Shown piece by piece: positions 1 through 13,400 of a stretch of DNA of 64,000 nt; the first letter of the stretch is position 1; the number at the start of each line of letters is the position of its first letter. The position numbers and the translations under genes are program-made. The DNA is from Phallusia mammillata. Its lineage: Eukaryota; Chordata; Ascidiacea; Phlebobranchia; Ascidiidae. The notes beneath the pieces were generated by a model that was not told the origin of the DNA, did no database searches, and saw only the letters and a list, made by a program, of their open reading frames with translations. The stretch spans positions 73,210 through 137,209 of the forward strand of contig QLIY01000212.1 of the NCBI GenBank assembly GCA_003260075.1, in the 5' to 3' direction.

Positions 1-3000
1 TTTCTCGGTAAACAACGTAAAAACTTGATTTTACGATGTTTTAGGGTTTTGGTAGTATGACGTCATACAGAAGATTTTCCGTTATGACGTAATTGGTTGA
101 CACGTAACTGGCTGTCATTGCAATGCCACTATTTATTATTGTGCAAAATGACAATATGTAGTTGATAAATACTGGTATAGGACCAGAATATTGTGTTTAT
201 GTTTTAGCGATCACGTGACCATTTACGTGTACTTTCGTGACGCAAATGACGAATGGGACGAATTCGGTACACGACATTCACTCCCCATATTTTGTACACC
301 TTTTGAAATTTTTTGAAAAAAATTGCGCAGTAGAATAGGCATTCATCTTGTATGTACACACGATTTTTTTCTTCTCAGATAACTGATAAAAATTAAAAAA
401 GTTTGACAGCGAGTTTCATGAAAAAAAAATTTTTCTGCTAATGTTGGAAACCAAAATCCGGAAATACATAAAATTTTAGTTTTTCTGGCCAGGTGGTCAA
501 ATGTGATGTTTTATGAAGTTGGACGAGACAAATTCGAGACAACCGTTTTCCGCCCAAAAAACACCAAACGCACTGTAAAAATTGGTGTAAGGCACAGTGT
601 GACGAATTCGTCACATACGGCGTTAAGGGGTTAAGAATTAAATAAAAGAGCATGTGTAATATCACTTTTTTTTAAATGGAAAACTTTAAAAGTTAACCAT
701 CTGAAGGCCATAGAAGCAATTGAGTAAGTTACTGCGGCTGCCAGACCGAGAAATCCGTTTTTGAAGATCAGCAAAAATCCATTGTGTTCAATAGAGTCAC
801 GAGTTATATCGGCCAAGACAATGCAACTCGTGCACGTCGTCGTACCGCAAAACAGCCTTTTCGAAACCGTATCTTAAACGGGAAGGGTTGATGCAAAGTT
901 AACGTGTGCACTCGATCTTATTGACAAGCAGGATACGGTAGAAATGAGGGCATTGCATTACTGGTCTTAAAATAATCGAGCAATTTTTGACTTTTTTGTT
1001 TTTTGTCAATTACTGGTGTTTGGTTGAATAACAGGAAAAACACGAGGTAACATTTACTGGAAGTAATTTTGGTGGTTTAAACTTTGTGTAAAAAATTGAA
1101 GTACAGAGGTCTGAATCAGATTACTTGTTTCTGAACAGTGTACATGTACTTATGCCGAAAATTTACTTATAATTCGAAAACCGACCCGAAAAGCTTGACC
1201 CGTCTTGCAACGCGGGTTTTAGATACAAAATGAAACTATAACCACTGTTCTCAAATCGCATTCTTTAGAAAATAAAACCAAAGCAAATCAATATCCGTTA
1301 ATAGCATGCCTTGTTGGTTAGTTATTATTATTGTTTGAAGCTTTTATAAATACACAAACACCCAACACTATTTTGTAAGAGTTTGCCAATTTCCGTGAAA
1401 TCGATTGTTTGCATGTCGGAGCAGAGTTGTAAACGGGCCTGAAATTGAAGCACAAACCCGAAAGTACAAGCCCGAATCCCGGCCCGAACCCGAATAGTTT
1501 TTGAGAAGGCCGTTCAGTAATAGACAATTGGTCTTGAACAAAGCGGTTTCGGGCTGTTTGACATTAGGTCAGAACCAACAACTAGCTACTTAAATGTATT
1601 AAAAAATATATAGAAATAATGACACAGAGTGCAAAGGCAGGCCTGAAGCTGTGTCCAAGGCTTTGTTTCAAACAAGCATTTCATTAAGTAAGGCCAGTAT
1701 TGTCGCATTCATAAGCTGTGAAACAGTAGCTACCTTCTCAAACCTTCGAGTCATCTAAATCACTGAATATTTGAGCCGCCAACAAAAGGTGGTCGTCGTT
1801 GCTTCCAAGACAAATAACGTAGAGGTCATAAAATCAAGGTGCAAATAGTCTGATGGTGGGCGTAACTGCATCGTTTTCCAAGTACTCTAGCATGTAGCTC
1901 GCTGACAGGTTCTAGGCGCAGTTGACTAACATTGTAGACTAGTAGAGTCAAATTCTGGACGTTAGTTGGAATCATGGCTGCAAAATTTAGTGTTATTTTA
2001 AAAGGAAACACAAACTAGTCCTTTAGTTTCGAAATAAGATTTTTGCATTGTTCAATCGTTTGCATTTTTGGTAGTATTGTTAGACTGACATATGTAAGAA
2101 ACGAAAAAATACCCAACGCTTTAAGCCCCTCAAGTAACGGGCCAAGTTAAATGGCAAATCAGCTGCAAATCGAATACATAAGAATTTAATATATCAGTAT
2201 GGATATAACTCACATTGGACTATAGTTTGTTTACGAAATTTGTGTAATCCGTATGTGGTGAATGCATTTTTTGCAGACTATTAAATGTTTTAACGTATAC
2301 AATAAACTGTATTTACTGAACACAAGTTCATTGGCAGTTTTGTTTAAGTAGTTTTACATGTACAAAGATTTGTTTGGAACAATGTTTGGAGTTTTATGTT
2401 TTGGCACAATGTTCAAAGTTGTCGATTACGTTCGCTAAAGTGAACAACTTTGTCTGGAGTGGTTTGTGGTTCGCAAAGATTTAATGCGCGCTGTTCAGCC
2501 AACAAAGATAATTTCAATCCATTTAAACACTCAGGTAACCACCCATATAAACGCATGAATCAATAAGGAAACGATTGTACATAATTGATTGCTGCAGGTA
2601 TTATGACCTTAGCAATGTTTTTTTACCAATATGACTTAGCTAGCCTCGCCCGGGCAATAAATATGGTGCTTTAACCACTACACAAGCTTATGTTTGTACT
2701 GCGTCAGCCTACTCAGTCCCACAACGTGTCAGCTAGTTTGCTTTCCAGCGATAAAGTTGACAAACTGACGTCAGAGGACATAGCACAGGTTTGCTTCTGC
2801 ACTGGAAACCTTGCTATTTTGCTTTGGTTTCACAGAGAAACATGTGCTGTCCGTTATGTACAGGTTTATGTAGTTAAACAAGGTTTAGTTGCCAGAAGCT
2901 TGTTACAATGTCGTCGTGAGGTGTGGTGGGTCTTTAATGGCGCCAAAGCGTTTTAGTTTCGTTTCCAGCCTTTAGTGTGCAATGCTGAGAAAGCAAAAAA

Positions 3001-5227
3001 TGTGTCGTGTTATACCTTTGCAGACTGTAAAACCCCAAACAAAAGTTTGAAAAGGTTGTTTTGCAAGTTTAATATAAAAAACAAGTATTATTTCAGACAT
3101 AGGGCAGGCCACGTTTTCTGTTGTTATATGATTTACTCTGTTTAAAGGTATATCTGATTGCTCTGCGTTAAATATCTTCCATAGCATTGTAAGCAGCAAT
3201 TATTAACTGTCATATGGAAAAACAAAACCCTGCACGTTTTAATGCAGAAGCCTATTGTTGCAATAAAACTTCATCTAACTTATATTCATGCATTCTTTGC
3301 AGCGGGTGTCAGCCTTTCATCACACGAGATTCTAAGGAAGTTACTTAACAGTTGCCCTAATTTCTACTAACACACCAGGAAGCGATTTATTATACTGGGC
3401 GTAAATAAAGCAGGGTATAGGTCACGCCTACAGGAGCCAGCGTGATGTATGTTTATAAAAGGTGCGGCAGTATAAATGCATAAAATATTCTGCTTTTAAC
3501 TGCTAGGTCACAGAATAAAACGTTTTCAAAGGCGATTTGCCAAAGCGGTAGCATTATCTAAATCAGACTTTGGAGTCATGGGTGGAAAATGACTTTTCAA
3601 TTAGGAGCGCTAACTGCACGCATTCCATGTTTTATTGACAGAAACAATAAAGTAAATATTGACTGTGTGGTTTGGTACATCGTTCAGACAACTTAGTCAT
3701 TGCGAGGTATCTGCTACATGTATGGTGGTATCGTTGGAACTCATACACATCATAGTCTACTTTGGAATACTCGTTGACATATTGGGAGTAAAGCTGAACT
3801 GATGAAGACTTTAAAGCTGGTTTCAATACGATGTTGACTTTGAAAGGTAAGTAGAAATATGTTGCTACAATATTTCATGATTCATTTATGTTGCATGGTC
3901 AGTAGCACAACACATCAAGAGCGTTTGGAGTATTTCGCTGTATACTCTACTTTTTAAAGTAGGGCGCTTGTATAGATTATTGTCCAATATAGTATCCGAT
4001 CTGTTTGGAAAATGTATTTACTGTCTACATATTAAATATTATTTCCCCTTTTTTCATCTTAATAGTTTTCATGTAATTGAAATTTAATATCCGACAGTTT
4101 AAGTAAAATTGTTTCAAATCAAATGTATTTGCCCGTGACGAAATCTATAAGGGACCTGGCACAAATATAAATTATGTATGAATTTGACACCTCTGGTCAA
4201 TTCACCATAACATAAGGTTTGACATATTTATTAGGGCTTGTTCCGTCGAAGACACATAATTTAGCCTCTTAACATAAACTATGTTATTGCGCTGGGCCGT
4301 TCCGGAGCAGCTGGTTGTAGTATTCCGTACAACTTGTTTTCAGTAAGGAAAAGTTTTAGGAGTGAATCAAAAATGATGTTTTGCATTTCATTCTATTTCG
4401 GGATAAATAAACACACGAGCACATGCGTTAATCCAATCAAAAATAAAAAAGTTTTGTAAATTCAAGCGACTTATGAATTCACGTCGTATATCAACCACGC
4501 TCAAAATGTGGATAGGTCGATAGATAACCATCAAAAATAGGAAGTTTAATTTCCAAGTTACCGTAAATTTAGGCATCGTGTGTTTGTCTAATTTGCGAAA
4601 ATCGATGATAAAGGTCCAAAATTTCGCAAACAAAAGCTAACTAGAGCAGTTGTAAACAGCAAGATTGAGAACACGTGCTATATAATAGAATGGCCAACCT
4701 AATTGATACTATAAGGTTCCCATGTCATCTGACACAAGTCACAAAATCCAAAGGGCAAACGCAATAACGGTTCATATCCTTTATAACACAACGTCCTAAC
4801 CTTATTTCCCAATGGTAAACAGCCTCCTCGGCATTCCGAAACGTAAAAACAAGCCTTATATGTTATTTAATCAAGGGAGAAAGGCCCTTGGTTGTGACCC
4901 TTTGACAGCGGTATGCGGGAAAAAATCAATTCACGTGTCCAACACATTTATTTAAAACGTATACAGAAGGCGAAGTGTTTACATCTACATTCACTTCCTG
5001 TTTTGCGGTGCAAGGGGTGGCCAAAACGTCCCTGCTTAATCCATATGTCACGACGTTGCGGTTCTTAAATACGTGACATTATGCCAAATCAACTGGTTTC
5101 TGTGACATTTCTTTCCAGTACACTTTTTTATGTGTTTTTATTCGCTTTAGGCAACATTTCAAACGAGCGCTTTTGTTCTTTCTAACAAACATTTGTAGAT
5201 TATCAGTTGTGACGTAATTGATTTATC
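1..5227. other. No supported gene; AT-rich non-coding sequence
   Basis: I find no run of splice-compatible exons or recognisable domain on either strand. Short open frames (for example 2690-2956 on +, 3632-3826 on -) have no recognisable motif and no splice context. Fragments rich in cccgaa/gggcct words near 1190-1210 and 1426-1497 recur near 7650-7700, so part of this stretch is old dispersed repeat. Confidence 0.6.
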
Positions 5228-6137
<910 letters not shown>

Positions 6138-6463
6138 CACTATTTCACCGATGATGCAATTGTTTTTGTCCAAACGTCTGCTTGAAAAAATGTATACGTT
6201 TTATTCGCAATTTTTTGTTTAGTGAAGCCACTAACTCTTTAAGTTTGTGTTCCTACATTTATAGATGTTTCAGACGCATTGAAAAAAATAAGTTAATAAT
6301 AGATGTTTTAGACGCATTGAAAAAAATAAGTTAATAACAAGGGTAAAAGAACCGTATAATCGTATTTAAAACGATACCTACTCTATAGCTACGAAAGAAA
6401 CGCTTGCGTTCCAATCTATCATCAGCAAAATCGATAATTCATGTTTGTATAACAGCCTAAAAA

Positions 6464-9400
6464 ATGCACAGCGTGGCTCATTACCGGCATGTTTGTTGCA
6501 ACAAACGCGCTTTCATATTAGATATTGCCAGTAATAATTCGACACCACAAAAACCGGTGTTAGTTCGGGGACAATATGGTGGACAAACTACCAGAATGCT
6601 TAGCGCTATCCATGTAACACAGAAATACGCTACGCTTTGTCACAATTATGTTGGTATTATAGGCGTTCTCCTCCTTGTCGCCATCCTAATTGTTGGGGGA
6701 ACAGCCACGAAATCGTTGAAGCGTAACGTCACGTGTCAAGACGAAACCAGGGAGATCCCCATCAGTGCATTTTGCGACGGGGTCAGAGACTGCGCGGACG
6801 GAACTGATGAGAATTACGTCGGGAAAGGCTTTAAATGTCAAATCAACGGAAAGAGGTGGGCAAAATTCGACGTAATTTGAATGCCTGGTAACAAATTTAT
6901 GTCATCGGTTTGGAAGAATCGTTAACAGGGTGCTGGGTTTCCTCCTATAAGATCGTTGTGTGGCAATTAACCACAGACAACTGAAAACTGGACTATGTTA
7001 CAATTACTCGAAAATATGTTCAAGCGTCTGGAAGGTAATATCTAAAACCCGAAGGGTTGTGAGATTTATGAACAAAAAATCAATAAAAACACAATTCAAT
7101 ATGGCTGGTTTTAAACTTATATAAACCCAAGCACTCAATGCATAAACTGACATATATGTCAGTACATCTATAGATGTAACAAAGTAAAATAGATTTATGT
7201 TGTTTAGTGATTTAATCACTACAATACATTAATTTAGGTCCATAAAACGTGGTGGTTTTTGAAATGACTACGACTTCTGTTTTCGAGACATACAACAAGT
7301 CAAAAAAATGGCCAAGTTATGTTTAGTGGAGTGTTACGCCACGATTTTTTCAATTCGAAAGATTTGTGTCAATCACGACATGTAAAGATGGTTGTAGCAG
7401 TTTTTATTTGTAACGCTTTGTATTCCCCATGTTGTTGCGTCGAAACAGAAACTCATTATGCTTGTGTTGTCTACACAGAAAATGCGTGTTACCACAAGAG
7501 CTGGTGGCAGACGCGGACGTGACTTATTGCCACAACGATCTCGATCACTGCTTCGACCAACATCAACGTCTGATTGGCAGCAATTGCTTCCGTTGCCTTG
7601 ACAATAAGCACGTGATTGCCGTCACTCAGGTATGTGGCGCCCATAGGGTTGTAAACGGGCCTGGAATTGGAGCCGTAACCCGACCCGAACCCGAGAGTAT
7701 ACATGCCCAGTGTTTTTTTAAGGTGTTTTGGGAAAAAATTTCTCCAGCGGTTTCCCAAAATTTGCCAGTAGCCTAATAAATAATTCGTTTAAGCAAATAT
7801 GGCTATTTTTTGGTATTTAAATGAAATACTTGCGGTCTCTTAAAACTACTTAGCGGTCACCCAAACCAAACCTTAAAAAAACCTGGTCGTGAATGATTTT
7901 TTTGTACTTTTTNTTTTTTAAGTAGCCCGTTTTGGCCCCAAAGTTTGTTTAAGAAGCTTATGCAAAAATGTCTGTCTTCGACAACAAACACAACAGACAA
8001 TAGTCTTAACATTCTACATTGTTATCGAAACATTAAAGTTTGTAATTGGGCCACCGGCACCCAAACATAAATGAAAACGTTTTTTTTAGGGATTTGCAGA
8101 ATACATTGCGTGACTTTACACCGACTATTTCCCAAATGTGACGCCCCTGTGGCGCAAAAGTGAAAAATAATTTGTGATAGGAAATAGCAAAGGATGGATT
8201 GCGTTTGATTTTCCTGCTTGTATACGACTAGGAAGCGAAATCGTAGTGCGTGGGAAACCAAATACGGCATACTTTGCGTTGTGAGAAACGATTTTTGCAA
8301 AAATGTAAGATTGACTGTGAAAAGCGTTACGGATCACAAAGTGGTGTAAGTGTGTTTTTCCTACATTAAGGCATTTAAAGCATTTTCATTTGTTTCGTTG
8401 ATGTTTTTTATGTTACTGTGACGAAGGTGTACGAATGGAGACGTGATAGATAGCGGACATTGCTGGTCGCATTTTGTTGTAAGCAAACCCAGCAATACAT
8501 ACATACAAAAGTTAAAGACGCTGTAATATAAGTATGGAATAAGACATAAGAGCTGAAAAAACACTGCTGTCAAATGATCTTGCTAAAAATATCCTATCAT
8601 TGTGCGTTACACAGAATAAGCCCGATTTTCTCCGTAAACAAGTCATTTTTTCCTCTGAATTCAGCTAAATAAAAAAGGCCCGTTTGAGCGAAGTTCTATT
8701 AATTAAATCTTCTTATTTAGGTATGCGATGGCATTATCGACTGCGAAGACCTTTCAGACGAATGCTTATGCCAAAACAACGCGCCCGTGCCACTGCAAGT
8801 GAATAAAATGAACCCGATATGTACACATGTATGTATGGCTTCAGAGGAAGGATTAGACACCCCAAACGACCCGTGTACGTCATGTCGAGTTGGTGACGTC
8901 ATCTGTTCGTTGACTAACGGAACTTCCTCATGTGTGAAACCTCATCAGGTGTGCGACGGGATGAAAGATTGCCCGAATGGCGAAGACGAGCTGTATTGCA
9001 TCAAAGACGTTTTATGCGACGGTAGGCATCGTTAAAAAGTCGCTACTGTCCCAAGAACTAATACGATTTGAACCGCAGGAAAAAAACTACCAGCATTATA
9101 GACCAAGTATCAAACAGAACTCAAGGAGTACCCCCGACTTTAATGACAAAAATGTTTTATTTCCACTGGTATTTTGTCTGATGCTTTTCCGGAGAATTAT
9201 TTAAGAAAGACACAACCATAATTTACCATGTCATGTCTTCAACTGATATATTAAGGCTCGCATTGATTTCTTTTCTTCCAGGAAACCAAACAATTGCCAC
9301 GTCATGCGATGACGTCATCACGTGTGGTGACTTCACCGATGAGTGCGCCTCCCAGTGTTGGCAGAACAGTAGCGTTTGTGATCACGTGATTGACGGAGGT

Positions 9401-10492
9401 TTTCAATGCACAGCGGGTGTTAGTGACCGGTTACCGTCCGATCAGGTGTGCGACAGCGTCATCGATTGCTATGGCAACGGTACCGACGAGAAAGGATGCT
9501 CTACATCGGATCATTTTTACTGTTGGAGTGAGTTTTTCTCGTGTACAAGAAGTAAATACCATTAAGAAAAAAATATATTTCTGTGAGAACCACACAAAAA
9601 AATTACTCCACATTTATAAACCTTTTTAGACAAACAGATCAACATCAAATTGCCTGGCAGCAATAACCTTTTTTGAATCAACATAAAGTCTTAATATTTT
9701 GTGTTTCAAAGTCACCATATGCGAGTTTAAAGAATGGGCACAGTCCTGGAAAAAAATATTGTTTGGACAGAATGATAAAGATGTAAAGAAGATTACAACT
9801 TCCGTACTTCAACAACTCTCGAAGTACAATAGATAGGCGTTCATCAAATATTGACATTTTAGCGAAAACACAATATTGGTTCAGTCATGGATATGGGGTT
9901 TTAATTATGACTCAGCGGAACACACTTGAGTAGGAGGGTAGTACAAATGCTGACTCAGCTTCACGGTTTCCTGAATTTATTTGGGTTGTCACAAGCATTT
10001 AAGCTCCGCCAAGTGTTGCGCTAACCAAGCCAACCCATATTATTAACATAAAATAGGAAAAAAGTTTTGATTGAAACCAAATATTTTTTTAATTAGTTGA
10101 CAAAATTATGAATCACTTTAAGAATTTGTCAAGCCATTAACAAACAATCTAAACAAGCATACATAAGCCAATTCAGAAAGGCACAATGAAAAATATTTAT
10201 GTGTTTTTTCACCAGTTTACTGAACTAAATGACCGAAAATTGCGACAAAATATCTCTTTATGGCGTCAATAACCCAGCATGCCAATACTGAAGTATTTGA
10301 CAGCATGTTGAAAAGATGTTGTTACCAGCGCAACAAGCTAAAACTGTAATATCCGTGATTCAAGTGGTTTGCTAAAGTAAATCGCATTTATTTTGTAGAA
10401 GGCGATGTGCTGTTTGTCAACTGGTCACAGCGCTACGATGGAGTACGTGACTGTCAATACGGGAGCGACGAATGCCCTTCCCTTTTCCACAT
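6464..10492 (+). CDS. LDLa ectodomain exons of the GPCR
   Basis: Exons 1-5 carry repeated LDLa signatures of the form C-D-G-x-x-D-C-x-x-G-x-D-E. Clear examples are FCDGVRDCADGTDE (exon 1), VCDGIIDCEDLSDEC (start of exon 3), VCDGMKDCPNGEDE (exon 3), VCDSVIDCYGNGTDE (exon 4) and YDGVRDCQYGSDEC (exon 5). A degenerate module spans the exon 3/4 junction around DDVITCGDFTDEC. LDLa modules bind calcium through these acidic residues and often contribute to ligand recognition or receptor activation. Several modules are split by introns at or next to the Val-Cys-Asp-Gly motif, which supports the boundaries. The last module lacks the usual Cys before Asp-Gly and runs straight into helix 1. Confidence 0.85.
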
Positions 10493-13400
10493 GACTCTCA
10501 GCACCACATACGCGTACAACGACCAAGTCATCCGAAACCCCTTTCTCCTTACAATCGTGTGGATTCTCCTGGTACCAGCTCTCTTCGGAAACATTGTCGT
10601 CATAGTGATGACGTCACAAGAGCTTTGGAAGGATCGTCACGCCGACAAGTTGGGACGACTGGCCAAGTGCAACAGAACGTTTGTTTTAAATCTGGCGTTC
10701 GCTGATCTGCTGATGGGAATTTATTTACTTATGCTGGGAGTTCAGAATGTCATGTATTACGACAGGTTAGTTATTATGAAGGCTTGCAAAGTTGTGTTGT
10801 GTATTTTAGTTTTTAAATAGCATCGTGAGTGCACAAAATACTTTTTTGTGGTGATGACCTTGTAACTTACAATGAAACCTCAAAAAATTCTGATGCAGCT
10901 AAACAGAATTAGTAGTTGCTTCCTGCGTTTGTTTCTTCAAAGAGAATAAACCAGAGCTCCTTGTGAACAACTACAAATTACTGTTCTGCTAACAAATATT
11001 TTAAACCAAGACCAAAGCCAGATGTTTGTTTTTCAGTTTCTGTGTCCACGACAGAAATTACAGGACCAGTAGGGTCTGTACAGCGATGGGCATCCTCACT
11101 CAAGTCTCGGCGCAGACTTCGGTGTTTATACTTCTACTGATGACGTCATACAGGCTGTACGGAACGCTACAACCGTTTCGGGTTGAAGAATCGCGTCTGA
11201 TTGGTGGAGCTGCGACGCTTGCCTCAATTTCTTGGATAACATCAATAGTCGTTGCCTTTACGCCGCAGGTAAAATTGTACAAAAGCAATATATATTGGAT
11301 TGTACGCGAACCGCTTTTTAAGCTACAACTTTTAACTATTAATTTGGTAGTTAGTGTTTAGCTAGGCAGTAGTGTAACATTGTAAATATTCTTTCGATAT
11401 TTTTTTGTTGCATTTAGTTTTGTAAGCTTGTGTGAATTAGTAGGCTAAAATGTTTCATAAAATGACATGCAACTGTCAAAATTCACATACGATATCCAAT
11501 TTCATTATCTGATTCAAGCCATAATATGTGGACTCAAGTAGTGTTTTTTACGTATTCTTTTTTTGTATTTAGCTTATCTTTGTGTCACAGGCCCGGGTAT
11601 TGAACGATTACTTCGTTGTAAGTTATTGGCTACCCGCATCCTTTCTTAACTTCGACTTCGTGAACAAATCTCAAATGAAAAAACTCGTACTTGGGATTCA
11701 CACCCTCTCAGTAAATTCCAGCACAAACTCCACGTTACCAGGTAAAAAAATGTAAAAGGCAATTGCAAACCCACAAGGTCTTAAACAAACTTTTAATGAG
11801 TTAGTTTTCAAGAACGGTTTTGTGATAAGAAGTTTTTTCTCTTTACTTACTCTAATACTAAAAACAGCGAAGTCCCAAATAAAAATGTATTCACAATGTA
11901 TGTTTTTAACCATAAGTGCGTGTTTGTTTTTAAACATCAGAAATATATCTTATATGCATTGAAGCTTTATATTGCAAGGTACCTGCAGCTAACAAGCCCC
12001 ATTAAAAAACTATTGCGTAAAACTAAAAAAACATCTAACCGTTCCAGGCCAAATTCGGCATGATTGTTGCAGAGGTTGATATTAAACATCCATTAGATTT
12101 TGAGGACGTTTGCAAGTTTTNGTATAAAAGACACTTGAAAAAATGACAAATGATCGTTGGGCCTTATTGCAAGCAATGGCTGACAAACAAAACCGTAACA
12201 AAATTTATTTGAAGTAATTCTTTTTTCCAGATCGGATAATGCTCCAATTAAACTAAAATGACCCCATTACTAATATATCTTAATAAGCTTTCATTTCGAC
12301 AACACAACCTTTTCATTTTTGCTACCAATTTTAACAAAAAATAATAAAAAGTTGAAAATAAACACTTCTTAATTTGGATTGGTCATGATAACAATTACAT
12401 ATAACTTGCAGGTCCAAAACTTTGTAAATCATTTTAAGTAAATATATATTTTAAAATTACATCAAAACGGAAGCATTTTTTCTGGCACATAAAAAAATAT
12501 TAGCAGTGGGCCTTATTACCTTCCGGGCCTATATACCTTCAGGTACCTCATATGTTATGAGATTGGGTTGAACATTAAATGCTTTTGCTTTGTAAATTTT
12601 TGACAAATTTACTAACGCTGGACTCTACACAGGCATAAAAATCCTGATCGAACGCTTGGAATAGACCCTGGTCCCGAACTTTGTGAAAACAAATTTAGCA
12701 TTGTGCCTAATATTCAATGCTGTGCAGTCCAGAAAGTGAATTGTTTATACTTCTTAAGTCTTAATTCATGTTGCCTTGACTTGATTTACAGCTCTGCGAT
12801 GGAAGACCATGATCGAGTACGTGAACAATTTAAATCTTCCGATGATCTACCCGTCGTGGGGAGATCAGTATGTAGTTCCAATAGGTAGTTATAATCCATA
12901 CTTTGATTGTAACTTGGCCATTTTCAAATGTTCTAACCCATGCATCTATTGTCATTGAGAAAAGGAGGCCCCCTTTTTTAAGTTGCTGCTGTTGTTGAAA
13001 AAGTATTAAAATAAATCTTCCTTGGCTCGCCATAAAAGTGCGACGAAAAGTTCTCCACTTGTCAATCAAAACTGTTCAGCATCAAAATTTCAGTACCCCC
13101 CCCCCCAGAAAAGGAGGCCCCCTTTTTTAAGTTGCTGCTGTTGTTGAAAAAGTAATAAAATAAGTCTTCCTTGGCTCGCCTTAAAAGTGCGACGAAAAGT
13201 TCTCCACTTATCAATCAAAACTGTTTAGCAGTAAATTTCAGTATTCCAGATCTTTTCGTTATGCCACCACGAACTATTTACATCTAGGTTTTTACAACCA
13301 GTTTTCAACTTGCCAGCCATTTTTCTACCCGGACGCTGGCGACACCGCGTGGTTGTACATGGCCTCAATCATAGCGTTCAACTTTCTCGCGTTCGTTTAT

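Noticed and set aside
2690-2956. 88-codon open frame at 2.7 kb
   Set aside because: No domain, signal peptide or neighbouring exon supports it.
3541-3600. tRNA-like segment with agcggtagcatta
   Set aside because: No acceptor or T arm pairs with it.
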